64,000 nucleotides of DNA from Bacteroidales bacterium Phil12 (GCA_002633275.1 NWBO01000158.1:124001-188000); one strand, 5' to 3'; positions 26,901 to 35,067 are shown, counted from the first letter of the stretch. A program made the numbers and translations. The notes: generated by a model not told the origin, from the sequence alone.

Positions 26901-29558
26901 GATTGGAAAAATCGTGGTTATGACAGTGTTACAATTTCTGCACCGATAACCATTGCAGGAGAAAGATATATAGGTGTTGCTGTTGTCAAAAGATTGAATA
27001 ATAATACCAACCGTTTCTATCTACACGAGGTCGTATTACAAAAAAATCTCCTTGACGATAACATCAAGACCGACACCAAAGCGGGTTATCATCAAGGAGA
27101 CGTTGCAAAGGTACTACAAAATATTGTATCTGCCAAAGAAAATTGCTCAAAAGTTGTAGATGAGAACGGCGAACCAATGGTAGTGTATCACGGAAGCAAC
27201 CGTTCAAATATAACAGTATTCAATATAGATAACACAAAACGTAACGGATTAAAAGGCGGTGCTTATTTTACCGAGAACAAAAAATTTGCCGATGCTTATA
27301 AAGGATATTTCAGAGGAAAAGTATATGAGGTATTCTTAAACATAAAAAATCCTGTTATTATAGATAATCACGGTAATTCTTGGACAGATATAGACAGTAG
27401 AGATGTAAGCAAATCATTAGGATTGGAGTACGAGGAATATAAAAACATTGAAAAGGGAGTACGAAAAAGAGAAGTAGGAAAAAGGAATGTTTTTTATGAC
27501 TTCATAGATAATTTTTACGATTTCAAAGATAAAAAAATACCATACTATGCCGTAGACCATTTACAAAAAATTACAAATAAATTAGGATATGACGGCTTAT
27601 GGGTATTAGACACAAAAGACACATCTAAACTTTTGGAAAAAGCATTTCGTAATTTTAATGCAGGTCAGATAGTAGTATTCAATCCTAATCAAATCAAGAG
27701 TGCAACCGACAATGTAGGAACGTTTGATGAGAAGAATAACGATATAAGGTTTCAAATAAAGTTTGAAGATAAGGATTATGCAAATAAGATTGGCAAAGCA
27801 TTGTATCGCATCAACAAAGAAGTAAAGAAATATAGAGATTTCAGAAATTGGGTGCAAGGTGGCGAAATTACGCAAAGTGTTATAGATTTTATTAAAGAGG
27901 ACGGTTTTGATGATATAGAAAAATTTGATATTAAAAACGATGAATACTTTGTCCTTTATGATGAATTTGAAACCGAAATTTCTTCAAGTGAAGAAGCTTT
28001 TGAAGAAATGAAAAATTGTGAGAATGAGCGTAATTCCGCACAAAATATAATTGACGATGAGGAAAGTACAGAGGAGGAAATAGAGCAAGCAGAAGAAGAT
28101 TGTGAATATTATGATAATCTTTTTAAGGAATATGAAAATATTTATTATCTATTTAGAGAATTAGAAGCCACATATAAAGATTATTCTTTATATTCATTGA
28201 GAAGAGAAATAAAAGAACTATATGCCCTGAAAAACGATGTATTAGACAAACTTATTACAGACGAAGTTTCGCAAGCGGACGGAATACATCAATTTCCATT
28301 CGGGGATATAAGGCGAGTTTATAACATAGGAGATTATAGTTTTCATTACAGAGAATTGGATGAAAGTGAATTGACGGAGGAAGAAAGAGACGAAATAGAA
28401 GAGTTAGGCGAAATATCATCGGAAAATGAACGTGCAAAAGATATGTCTATTAAAGAAGCCCAAGATATTTTGTATAAAGTTTTATCAGACGATACTATAC
28501 AATATAGTGTTATTCCACAAGCGGAGATAAGACGCAAAGAGTATTCGGAGCGTATGGAAGAAGTACGCCAACAAGAGGAGATAGAACAGAAAGAAAGAGA
28601 CGATGCACATATTGAGTTGGTGGATAAGTTGTTTGACAAGTCGGGTATAGAGTATGAGACGTTGAGTAGTGAGGAATTATTGTCAAAAGCAGAAGAGTAC
28701 GACAAAGATATACGACAGGTTCTTGCGACCAATGACGGAACGATATACGGCTTTACCATTGGCGGAAAAATATATCTTGACAGAGAACTTGCAGGAGTAC
28801 GTACAAGGATACACGAATACACACATTTGTGGGATAAGATGTGTCAGAAAAACAACCCTGAATTGTGGCGACAAGGCGTTGAGTTGATGAAGCAGACACA
28901 ACTATGGCAGGTTGTTAAGAAAAGCGGATTTTACGATAATTTGACCGAAGACGAATTTGCGAGTGAGATACACGCAATATTGGTAGGAAAACAAGGTGCA
29001 GAGGTGTTACGTCAGATGCAGCAGTCAGCAATGCAGAACGCAGACAATTTAACGATTTGGAAGAGATTGGACGTTATCAGCAAGTTAAAACAATGGCTAA
29101 ATAAGTTTTGGAAATGGGTCAAAGGTGAGAAATTAGGCGAAGAGAAAGCCAAAACAATAAATGTCGATGACTTTGTCAATATGCCGATAAGCGACTTAAT
29201 GAAAGGCACTAAGGTAGGCGAACAGACGGCAGAAAATAAGGAGCAGCAGCAAACTTCCTATGATGTTTTGCAAGCGGAAATAACATCCAATGAAGATTTT
29301 GAGAATGATTTTAACGAGAGATTTGCAAATAGTCTTCCGAAAGAAAATCTAACCAAAGAAGAGAAGAAAAACGCCAAAGCAGGCGAAATTCTTAACGGTG
29401 GAGATATGGAAAAAGCCGGAAAACAAGGCAAAAAGATACTACCGAAACGAAAAACAGGGGTAACCGAGAAAGGAAACATTGTAACAAATTCTGTATTCCA
29501 AAAAGCGATGTTAAGAGTTGTCAATATACTTATTATACTTTTAGCAACTCTTCTTTAA
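20940..29558 (+). CDS. Giant multidomain polyvalent protein of phage/conjugative-element type, probably 5'-truncated
   Basis: One 2872-residue frame. Domains seen in order: a glutamine-rich coiled N-terminus; a DdrB-like ParB-superfamily domain (from about 204: VVEADSLTPSHDAR, NPPIVDSNGVVLSGNGRT); a PBECR-type nuclease-like module (about 665-780, GGLKHIIDKHINKR); a second such module (about 1024-1130); a MuF C-terminal-like domain (about 1234-1400, PNRAIVLYGNKLV); a zinc-peptidase-like HEYTH (1692-1696); PNGKQSKLNEKQW and VRTKAFKEWFGDW (about 1866-1895) with an LPD3-like region; an ART-PolyVal ADP-ribosyltransferase (about 2070-2275, VVYHGSNRS, GAYFTENKKFA); and a second HEYTH (2625-2629). 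Such proteins are injected by phages or conjugative elements. Start codon is only GTG without a ribosome site, an in-frame stop lies at 20922, and the first ATG is 21147. No integrase, portal or transfer gene accompanies it, so it looks like an orphan remnant that has nevertheless kept its frame. Confidence 0.8.
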   Translation: MQQNVSEQAKRDVQRAYDQNIADQIVTQQQAQTEQPQKTAIQEKQTVTNEQQETEQSEETQGRKSLKERMESGEVMEDGAEQTYDNLLEFFDDNEEDVKSAITNKIADLEEKIKKAKSPKSADIDKIKAARQKATVLQMQLDYWKQVAQIPTDRKQQKEYRERKEKEVAQQRNTNEEQQQNQEQIKENSQTNTAKEKYNAGEKVVGRETSYIMPDGTELKGRYVVVEADSLTPSHDARRSFVQNEGFPINENGSTMNSRDYARQSNEQAKVIRIATKYDKQAVSNPPIVDSNGVVLSGNGRTMAGQYASMNGTDSRYNEYLQEISERDFGISGEEVKGMQHPRVVIELDEDIAYTTENFDKFNKTQEEQESTTARAVKVTKILKDKPNIIRRIGDWISELAEKKQRGGIESRIIRNGSDIVNLLLHEGILQPNETTQYLNGDGSLNGNGTEFIRDILLGACLDEKAVSLVKRPENSQLRDVILNSINEILDNKLLGEEYTLNDDINKAIEVVTECLDKGITIADFFAQTTIFDNRGLQGKTTQLLAEKLNKEDKTAFKDILSLYNNSARNEANGENLFGDKRNREDILTQIIARYGQQDETTSEQVNDINVSRETTTSTQRQSEPNAGGSERDSVANAERGNEEIEVDEVEPIGTNKWGNIYQGQQGKAKEYAHLLEKEQSGYVKDVFYNNELGNIDLNWGNEKGGLKHIIDKHINKRDDFTSLDEAIDTIENVLANGKMTEQGTNRSFDYGGYRVSVAQSNEGNWVITAFDKTRSKENKEKKPDTTIGDQSIAKKENGTLVSPDLVSDGKDTTTSETDKESRLENKIISDKEAEALEKKFNDIDSKANKIKQKAINIIGGIRTQDYNNATEEQRNQFDKLKEKYNAVRKLIPLEKLVALEYYASYKVSEFMVDYEEYTDNHSMDNIAKELAKKLNYWSNLLSKLITYRSELYNDERFIIVPTSYIIKEREKETKKKQTERIGNFDNQGNPIDENGKLITEKVNSIDEITDEDFTNPTRSVELPNLPDKVANVLGTNGKPVVIKKNVFERNTRKHKDVTPEDSREILNKALYSPNLYGQNQKSKRPNNWVVINIQDRNGINKLVLLEVNSNKDNIEIIHWYYTDERGIEKVKRQAEREDGQLFILPSENSEEVGALSNPTSDLSDGKGTTNSETDKEKSKEKEVKDNYYFTYDLIPDGKGGFTYDKTKNLYKQHKKSATDKAKSEKNNKETALVEALEDVLSDAGIEVITDNEEAQRVLDRANGNMLSEVNKKFNEELEQLTTENADNVQLNVGRPSNILLACGMPNRAIVLYGNKLVKKAKQHGYDFADIKDLPKYVANPIAVFKGSYENSFAILTEMPINGKNALVSIDISKGEVQDVNLVTSVFDKNSKGVINWINNGKLIYAEKNKVLDYLSTSVPITDATNKQELNSVAKILQNFENPIIKDGKINESREKFYSNPDFYTKEYQLEESEKQYKKATEVVEALKKAGMPDFHISRSMTNHGVSTYIIGYGAKFRISDHSVTSIHRIKEEEFFNFDTPASDIVAIAQKYKEIQDKRNKQFDDYKEKERIAFEKWDRIKDKLKGYEFKRINRTYQDFETFASNGDRRLIRQTALGGGAYSYEWAEPTNVQHHEQRKPSVDYILELEEDKLDNIDGNIKFLKTSAGEVYGFTVGGKIYLDKSVATAETPIHEYTHLWADAMRKANPKEWQNIIGLMKTNKALWDKVRRLYPDLKTDDEIADEVLAHYSGKLGAERLREEADKIKADNKANIFDKARMLNAINNVKKALERFWKGVADWFGIHFTSAEEVADKVLSDMLNGVNPNDVVGERKGKQEVRTDNKGGLTEEQREIVEQAKANGTYMKAPNGKQSKLNEKQWVQVRTKAFKEWFGDWELVAIKNFLLNEKPVSELTGNEFEKDGIKLTDKVPAYYKEKFGGKVEREDFGEVLLDKESVKDSISHGIGRVKSSAFASVPDIIKKGIIIDSSTDWKNRGYDSVTISAPITIAGERYIGVAVVKRLNNNTNRFYLHEVVLQKNLLDDNIKTDTKAGYHQGDVAKVLQNIVSAKENCSKVVDENGEPMVVYHGSNRSNITVFNIDNTKRNGLKGGAYFTENKKFADAYKGYFRGKVYEVFLNIKNPVIIDNHGNSWTDIDSRDVSKSLGLEYEEYKNIEKGVRKREVGKRNVFYDFIDNFYDFKDKKIPYYAVDHLQKITNKLGYDGLWVLDTKDTSKLLEKAFRNFNAGQIVVFNPNQIKSATDNVGTFDEKNNDIRFQIKFEDKDYANKIGKALYRINKEVKKYRDFRNWVQGGEITQSVIDFIKEDGFDDIEKFDIKNDEYFVLYDEFETEISSSEEAFEEMKNCENERNSAQNIIDDEESTEEEIEQAEEDCEYYDNLFKEYENIYYLFRELEATYKDYSLYSLRREIKELYALKNDVLDKLITDEVSQADGIHQFPFGDIRRVYNIGDYSFHYRELDESELTEEERDEIEELGEISSENERAKDMSIKEAQDILYKVLSDDTIQYSVIPQAEIRRKEYSERMEEVRQQEEIEQKERDDAHIELVDKLFDKSGIEYETLSSEELLSKAEEYDKDIRQVLATNDGTIYGFTIGGKIYLDRELAGVRTRIHEYTHLWDKMCQKNNPELWRQGVELMKQTQLWQVVKKSGFYDNLTEDEFASEIHAILVGKQGAEVLRQMQQSAMQNADNLTIWKRLDVISKLKQWLNKFWKWVKGEKLGEEKAKTINVDDFVNMPISDLMKGTKVGEQTAENKEQQQTSYDVLQAEITSNEDFENDFNERFANSLPKENLTKEEKKNAKAGEILNGGDMEKAGKQGKKILPKRKTGVTEKGNIVTNSVFQKAMLRVVNILIILLATLL

Positions 29559-29585
29559 TTAATGTGAGTTCAACGAATTTAATTA

Positions 29586-29605
29586 TTATATTATATTATA
29601 TTATA
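29586..29605. repeat. Short TTATA pentanucleotide repeat
   Basis: Four perfect copies of TTATA just after the end of the polyvalent frame, in a very AT-rich 275-base gap that contains no recognisable gene. It may mark the degraded right edge of the inserted segment. Confidence 0.6.
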
Positions 29606-29833
29606 AGAATATTAAATATCTATAATTCCCATATATGAACGATGTCTATGAATTTGCATGATTAATATCCCCTATGTTTTGGTCAAATGCCGCAAACACT
29701 TGAAGAATTATTCTCACATTTTTTTAGAAAAATATTTACTAATTTCCAATAATTAAATTTGTCGTACTCACGTTGATTACATATAATGTTACTTTTGAAA
29801 AAGTGAAAAGTCTATTGGTGCTATCAAAAAATC

Positions 29834-30778
29834 TTATTTGGAAAGCCAATTCAAGATATTATTTGTAACAATCTCTATACGACTATCAAAACTTTCTCTT
29901 GTTGCGAACGCTATATGAGGTGTGCAGATACAATTCTTGGCATTCAACAGCGGATGTGTGTCTGCAATAGGCGGCTCGTTCTCATAAACATCAACGGCAG
30001 CGGCAGCAAGTTTATCGTTGTTGAGCATATCAGCCAAAGCATTCATATCAATAACATTGCCTCTTGCTGTGTTGATGATTATTGCCGAGTGCTTACATAA
30101 AGAAAGCATATCCTTGTTTATCATTTGGTATGTGTTTTGCGTCAAAGGAACGTGCAAAGAAATAATATCACTCTGCTGCATCAAGGCTTTTAAGTCGGTA
30201 TAAACAATGCCTTGACGTTCATAGTTCAAGTGCGTGCGATGTGTGTATGCAATAACACTGCAACCAAAGGCTTTCAATAATAAAGCCGTGCGTTTTCCTA
30301 TCTCTCCAAGCCCAACGATACCCACAGTTTTGCCTTTTAACTCACAACCTAAGAAATTATTTCTTGTTCCGCCACGGCGAATGTCAGTGTTTTTCTCACT
30401 TATCTTTCGCATAACATCAAGCATAAGGCCTATGGTAAGTTCACTAACGGCTTCGGTGGCATAGCCTGCGGCATTAAGTACTTCGATACTATGAGCCTTG
30501 CAATAATTCACATCTATATGGTCAATGCCGGTGAATGCAACAGCGATAAGTTTCAAATTAGGACAACGCTCCAATACTTCTGCTTTCAATGGAATGTTGG
30601 AAATGATTGCTATGTCGCTATCGCCAATACGGTTGATAAGGCTGTCGTCATCTTCCTTGCGATCGTAGAAAATGTTGAACTCACAATGCTTTTTATTGAA
30701 AAGTTCTGTCAATTCTTTTGCTTTACCTTCACTTATACCTATGGGTTCAACAGCTGTTATTTTAAGATTTTCTTTCAT
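29834..30778 (-). CDS. D-isomer-specific 2-hydroxyacid dehydrogenase (NAD)
   Basis: Interconverts a 2-keto acid and a D-2-hydroxy acid with NAD(H). The 314-residue protein shows AVAFTGIDHIDV (substrate loop), the Rossmann motif VGLGEIG at 155-161, NTARG with catalytic Arg239, YENEPP with Glu268 and TPHIA with His288, so the catalytic triad is complete. Length and motifs are those of the glycerate/lactate/phosphoglycerate dehydrogenase superfamily; no ACT domain follows, so it is not a full SerA. Hydroxypyruvate or glycerate reductase is a fair guess, but the substrate cannot be read. It is monocistronic as far as seen, downstream of the peptidase terminator. Confidence 0.88.
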   Translation of the reverse strand: MKENLKITAVEPIGISEGKAKELTELFNKKHCEFNIFYDRKEDDDSLINRIGDSDIAIISNIPLKAEVLERCPNLKLIAVAFTGIDHIDVNYCKAHSIEVLNAAGYATEAVSELTIGLMLDVMRKISEKNTDIRRGGTRNNFLGCELKGKTVGIVGLGEIGKRTALLLKAFGCSVIAYTHRTHLNYERQGIVYTDLKALMQQSDIISLHVPLTQNTYQMINKDMLSLCKHSAIIINTARGNVIDMNALADMLNNDKLAAAAVDVYENEPPIADTHPLLNAKNCICTPHIAFATRESFDSRIEIVTNNILNWLSK

Positions 30779-30804
30779 TATTTCTATGTTTTTAGTTTTT
30801 TATT

Positions 30805-30831
30805 AAAAAAGCGGTGAGCGTAATGCTCACC
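30805..30831 (-). terminator. Terminator of the peptidyl-dipeptidase gene
   Basis: On the minus strand GGTGAGC (31-25), a five-base loop and GCTCACC (19-13, last two digits of 308xx), followed by GC and a run of six T. It lies 13 bases after the stop codon of the M3 peptidase gene. Confidence 0.85.
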
Positions 30832-30843
30832 ACTTCGCTATCG

Positions 30844-32970
30844 TTATTTAGTAAAACCTTGCTGTTTCAAGAATGCTTCGTTTGTTGGTTCGTGGCCACG
30901 GAAAGCTTTGTATAGTTCCATAGGTTTTTTAGTGCCACCGCGAGACAAAACATTCTTTCTGAATGATGAAGAAACACTTGGATTGAAAATTCCTTGCTCA
31001 GAAAAAGCTGCGTAAGCGTCGGCAGCAATAACTTCACTCCATTTGTAACCATAATAACCTGCGGCATAACCGCCACCAAAGATGTGTGAGAACTGAGTAC
31101 TCATGCAACAGCCGTCAATCATCGGCATAAGTTCGGCTTTGTTGCTTGCAATCTTTTCAACAGAAATCACATCACCATTGAAAGGTGTCTCAATAGAATG
31201 CCAAGTCATATCCAAAATGCCAAAGAACAACTGGCGGATAGATAACCAACCGGCATTGTATTGTTGTGCTTCACGTATGCGGTCAATATATTTTTGAGGA
31301 ATTTTTTCGCCTGTCTTATAATGAACGGCAAACATATCAAGAAATTCTTTTTCGTAAGCGTAATTCTCCATAAACTGACTCATACCTTCAACAAAGTCGT
31401 GAGCAACGCTTGTACCTGATAAAGACTGATATGTACATTGTGTAACGATACCATGCAAACAATGACCAAACTCGTGTAAGAAAGTATTTACTTCGTCAAA
31501 TGTCAATAGGGAAGGAGTTTTTGATGTTGGTTTGGAGAAATTGGTTACAAGTTGAATCAAAGGACGTATCTCATTACCATTGACATTGCTTTGTTCTCTA
31601 AATGAAGTCATCCAGGCACCTTGACGTTTGTTGTCTCTGGGAAAGAAATCCATATACAAAACAGCCATAAACTTATTGGAAGTTTTATCATAGACTTCAT
31701 AAGCCTTGACGTCTTTATGATAAACAGGTATTTTTTTGTTTTCCTTAAATTCAAGGTTGTACAATTTGCCTGCAAGAGTAAAGATGCCGTTCTTAACATA
31801 TTCAAGGTTGAAATAAGGTTTCAACAACTCAGGAGAAATATCGTACTTTTCTTTTTGAAGTTTTTCGCTCCAATAAGAGAAATCCCAACGCTCCAAAGTA
31901 CCATTGAAGCCATGTTCTTTTGCATATTGTTGAACGTTTTGCAAATCTCTTTTTGCGTAAGGCATACTTGTAGCCAACAAATCATTAAGAAAAGCATTGA
32001 CATTAGCAGGATTTTCAGCCATCTTGTCTTCCAATTCGTATTCAGCGTAAGACTTATAACCTAAAAGGTTGGCAATTTTCAATCGCAAATTGACAATCTC
32101 TTTAATAATTTGTTTGTTGTCGTTTGTGTCATTGTGATTAGCCATAGAGTTATATGCTTTCCACATCTTTTCTCTTATATCGCGATTAGGACAATAAGAC
32201 ATAACAGCAATGTATGAAGGTTGTTGAAGAGTGAAAGCATAACCTTTCATCTTTCTTGCCTTTGCTTCTTGGGCAGCTTCGTCAAGAGCGTATTGAGGCA
32301 TACCCTCAACGTCCTTTTTATTTGTAACGTTCAGCACAAAAGAGTTTTGAGAGTTAAGTACATTTTGGTTGAATTTTAATGTTAAGATACCAAGTTCTTC
32401 GCTTGCTTTCTTAAACTCTTCTTTGTCTTTGCCCGTAAGCAATGCACCATTCTTGATAAAACCTTTATAGACTTTATCCAAAAGCATTCTGTCTTCGGTT
32501 GTCAAAGCAATGAAATCTCTGTTGTCATAAACTCTTTTGATTTTGGCGAATAACTGCTGGTTCATACTTACATCAGTTGAATATTGCGTAAGTACAGGCG
32601 TTAGTTCTTGGGCTGCTTGCTGCAATTCGTCAGAAGTAAAGGCTTCGTTCATATTGAACAAAAGGCCGGCAACTCTATCCAACAATTTACCGCTTTGTTC
32701 GTATGCAACGATAGTATTTTCAAACGTTGGCTCGGCTGTATTGGAAATTATTGCATTTATATCCTCCTTTGCTTTTTCTATTGCGTAAAGCATAGCAGGT
32801 TTGTAATCTTCCGTTTTTATTAAATTGAACGGCGGTGTTTGGTGCGGTGTTGTCCATTGTGCTACAAGCGGATTGTTTTGTTTTACTTTATCCATCTCTT
32901 GTTTTGACATCTGTGCCGATAAAAGTGTTGTTGCCATAAGCATTGATGTAATTAAAACTGATTTTTTCAT
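30844..32970 (-). CDS. dcp: M3-family zinc peptidyl-dipeptidase (Dcp type), exported
   Basis: Releases dipeptides from the C-termini of oligopeptides. The 708-residue protein begins with a signal peptide (MKKSVLITSMLMATTLLSAQ), so it acts in the periplasm, unlike the cytoplasmic enterobacterial Dcp. The zinc site HEFGHCLHG is at 499-507 (His499, Glu500, His503) and the third ligand lies in the FVEGMSQFMENYAYE stretch downstream. The N-terminal helical domain (NPLVAQWTTPHQTPPFNLI, DYKPAMLYAIEKA) is typical of Dcp rather than oligopeptidase A. It suggests peptide use for nutrition, in keeping with amino-acid fermentation genes elsewhere in the window. Confidence 0.93.
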   Translation of the reverse strand: MKKSVLITSMLMATTLLSAQMSKQEMDKVKQNNPLVAQWTTPHQTPPFNLIKTEDYKPAMLYAIEKAKEDINAIISNTAEPTFENTIVAYEQSGKLLDRVAGLLFNMNEAFTSDELQQAAQELTPVLTQYSTDVSMNQQLFAKIKRVYDNRDFIALTTEDRMLLDKVYKGFIKNGALLTGKDKEEFKKASEELGILTLKFNQNVLNSQNSFVLNVTNKKDVEGMPQYALDEAAQEAKARKMKGYAFTLQQPSYIAVMSYCPNRDIREKMWKAYNSMANHNDTNDNKQIIKEIVNLRLKIANLLGYKSYAEYELEDKMAENPANVNAFLNDLLATSMPYAKRDLQNVQQYAKEHGFNGTLERWDFSYWSEKLQKEKYDISPELLKPYFNLEYVKNGIFTLAGKLYNLEFKENKKIPVYHKDVKAYEVYDKTSNKFMAVLYMDFFPRDNKRQGAWMTSFREQSNVNGNEIRPLIQLVTNFSKPTSKTPSLLTFDEVNTFLHEFGHCLHGIVTQCTYQSLSGTSVAHDFVEGMSQFMENYAYEKEFLDMFAVHYKTGEKIPQKYIDRIREAQQYNAGWLSIRQLFFGILDMTWHSIETPFNGDVISVEKIASNKAELMPMIDGCCMSTQFSHIFGGGYAAGYYGYKWSEVIAADAYAAFSEQGIFNPSVSSSFRKNVLSRGGTKKPMELYKAFRGHEPTNEAFLKQQGFTK

Positions 32971-32994
32971 ATTGTTTTGTATTTGTTTGTTATC

Positions 32995-34749
32995 TTAAAA
33001 AAAGAATTTGTTTAAGAAATCTTCATTAACACGTAAAAAGACTCTCTCGTTTAATGGTAAAAACTCAGGCTCTTTACATTGAAGCAATTGATTAATTAAA
33101 TCTGTCATTTCATTATGTGTAAGTATTTTACCATTCTTTATTGCAAGTTTATCTGCAAGTACCAAAGCCCTGTCATCGTTATTTATCTCTTCGCTTATTG
33201 CATCGTTAAGCAAATTCATTGCATTAAGCATCGTCATAGCCTTTGGCATCGCAGTAAAATCAATGGTATTGTCTTCGTTTATATTAAAATCGAAACCAAT
33301 ATCCTTTAATAAAGTTGTTTTGTCCCTTAATGAAATAATTTCTATTGGAGAAAACTTATGAGTGTATGGCAATAAAAGTTTTTCGCTTGGCATAATCATA
33401 GCCGTTCTGCCTTTCAAAAACTCATAGATTATTTTCTTCGACGCATTGAATTGATTTATCAGAAGTATAGCGTTATTCTGCTGTGTTACGATGTATTTAT
33501 TTAGGAATTGAAAGCAAATATTGTGATTGATAGGAGTGGAGTTGTGAGTATCGTTTTCAAAAACACTTTCGTTGTTAAAAGAAATCTCGGTCTGAACTTT
33601 GACGTTATTTACTTTGTTATTGAAATCAAAAGAAGGATTAGCGTTTTGCTTTGCAAAAGGATTGTAAGCACTTGTATAGTTCAATGAATTGTTTTTGGGG
33701 TTAAAGTTTTTATCGGGAACAGGAAAGTTTATAGGAGATTTTTCAAAAGAAAGCGAATTGCTTAACGTGTTTTGTCCTAAAACTTTTCTTACGGCAGCAT
33801 TAAGAATTGAGTAAATTATTTTGTCGTCAATGAATTTTATTTCCGTTTTTGTCGGGTGGATATTCACATCAATATCTTTCGGATTTACTTTTAAGTGTAT
33901 AAAAAAGCAAGGGTAGGTTTTAGGGGGTATTAATGAACTATAAGCCCTTTCGACAGCGTTGGCAAAATAATTGTTCTTCATAAAACGATTATTGACAAAG
34001 AAAAACTCTTCGTTCTTGCTTTTTTTGGTTAAACTGATTGTGGAAATAAATCCCTCTATCTCCACTAAATCAATTTTTTCTTTTATCTCCAAAAGATTTT
34101 TATTAAATGTATTCCCGTATATATCCACTATACGTTTTCTAAATGTGGCTTTCTCCAATTTATAAATAACGTGGTCGTCTCTTATATATGTAAAAGAAAT
34201 ATTGGGATTGATTAAAGCAATACGAATAAAGGCATCGCTTATATGACTGCACTCAACAGAATCGCTTTTAAGGAAATTGCGTCTTGCAGGCACGTTGAAA
34301 AATATGTTTTTTACTTTTATGTCTGTTCCAAGTTGTGAAGTGGTTTTGCTTATCGATTTAATCTCTCCGCCATCTATTAAAATCTCTTCTGCAAGGTCTG
34401 AATTTTCGGTCTTGGTCTTCATTTCCACTTGACTGATTGCTGCAATAGAAGCCAATGCCTCTCCACGAAATCCCATAGTTGTAAGGTTTCTTAAATCGCT
34501 TTCCGTAGATATTTTGCTTGTGGCGTGCGGCAAAAAACATTTTTGAGCATCTGTTTCGTCCATACCACAGCCGTTATCAATAACTTCAACAAGTGTTCTT
34601 CCGGCGTCTTTAACTATTAATGTAATAGATGAACTGCCTGCATCTACCGCATTTTCCATCAACTCTTTAACAACACTTGCAGGACGATTGACAACTTCTC
34701 CTGCCGCAATCTGATTGGCAATATTTTCGGGTAATATGTTTATTGCCAT
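32995..34749 (-). CDS. mutL: DNA mismatch repair protein MutL
   Basis: Links MutS mismatch recognition to strand removal. The N-terminal GHKL ATPase is complete: ELMENAVDAG (Glu, Asn), DNGCGMDE, TMGFRGEALASI. The C-terminal dimerisation domain is present, but the endonuclease metal motif DQHAxxER is replaced by NQFNASKKIIYE (432-443) and the C-terminal CPHGRP-type motif by LPLNER (about 564-569), so nicking activity seems absent. At 584 residues it is short for the family. Its first ten bases overlap the end of the upstream small membrane-protein gene, so the two are translated together. Confidence 0.95.
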   Translation of the reverse strand: MAINILPENIANQIAAGEVVNRPASVVKELMENAVDAGSSSITLIVKDAGRTLVEVIDNGCGMDETDAQKCFLPHATSKISTESDLRNLTTMGFRGEALASIAAISQVEMKTKTENSDLAEEILIDGGEIKSISKTTSQLGTDIKVKNIFFNVPARRNFLKSDSVECSHISDAFIRIALINPNISFTYIRDDHVIYKLEKATFRKRIVDIYGNTFNKNLLEIKEKIDLVEIEGFISTISLTKKSKNEEFFFVNNRFMKNNYFANAVERAYSSLIPPKTYPCFFIHLKVNPKDIDVNIHPTKTEIKFIDDKIIYSILNAAVRKVLGQNTLSNSLSFEKSPINFPVPDKNFNPKNNSLNYTSAYNPFAKQNANPSFDFNNKVNNVKVQTEISFNNESVFENDTHNSTPINHNICFQFLNKYIVTQQNNAILLINQFNASKKIIYEFLKGRTAMIMPSEKLLLPYTHKFSPIEIISLRDKTTLLKDIGFDFNINEDNTIDFTAMPKAMTMLNAMNLLNDAISEEINNDDRALVLADKLAIKNGKILTHNEMTDLINQLLQCKEPEFLPLNERVFLRVNEDFLNKFFF

Positions 34750-35015
34750 CTTTCAACGAAAGTCATTAAGAAATATATCAAAGCCACCACAAGACACGCA
34801 ATCAACAAAATCTTTGTCATCGGAAAAGGTTTGGAAGATATTTTCTTTTCTTTTTTCTCTTCCATTGCCTTTCTGAAACTTATCTTTCGATTGTAACTAT
34901 CGCCTATCGGACCATATTTGGCTTCCAATTCCTTTATTTCTTCCTTGTTCGGGTCGTAAAATCTCGGCTTATAATTGAATTGACGAGGCTTACGAACATT
35001 AAATACTATTCCCAT
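34740..35015 (-). CDS. Small single-pass membrane protein upstream of mutL
   Basis: A 91-residue protein with a basic, tyrosine-containing N-terminus (RKPRQFNYKPRFYDPNKEE), a charged middle and one C-terminal membrane helix (about 68-86, ILLIACLVVALIYFLMTF). Short proteins with this FNYKPRFYDP start are common in Bacteroidota next to mutL, but I know of no assigned function. A good consensus promoter lies upstream at 35038-35067 and the gene overlaps mutL by ten bases. It is probably tail-anchored in the inner membrane. Confidence 0.8.
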   Translation of the reverse strand: MGIVFNVRKPRQFNYKPRFYDPNKEEIKELEAKYGPIGDSYNRKISFRKAMEEKKEKKISSKPFPMTKILLIACLVVALIYFLMTFVERWQ

Positions 35016-35037
35016 ATTTTTCTTCTGTTTTGATTTG

Positions 35038-35067
35038 CAAAGATAGTAAATACATTTTTAATCGCAA
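35038..35067 (-). promoter_or_regulatory. Consensus promoter for the small membrane protein-mutL operon
   Basis: Read on the minus strand: TTG (35067-35065), a 19-base spacer and TATCTTTG (35045-35038), matching the Bacteroidota pattern. The leader before the ATG at 35015 is very short, about 15-20 bases. Confidence 0.75.

Noticed and set aside
29565..29585. A further 21-bp repeat unit just after the polyvalent frame
   Set aside because: TTAATTAATGTGAGTTC resembles parts of units, but there is no second phased unit and the match is too short to separate from chance.
29559..29833. Attachment site or terminal repeat marking the right edge of a mobile element
   Set aside because: I compared 20905-20945 with 29540-29620 by eye and found no convincing direct or inverted repeat; only a TTATA microsatellite is present.
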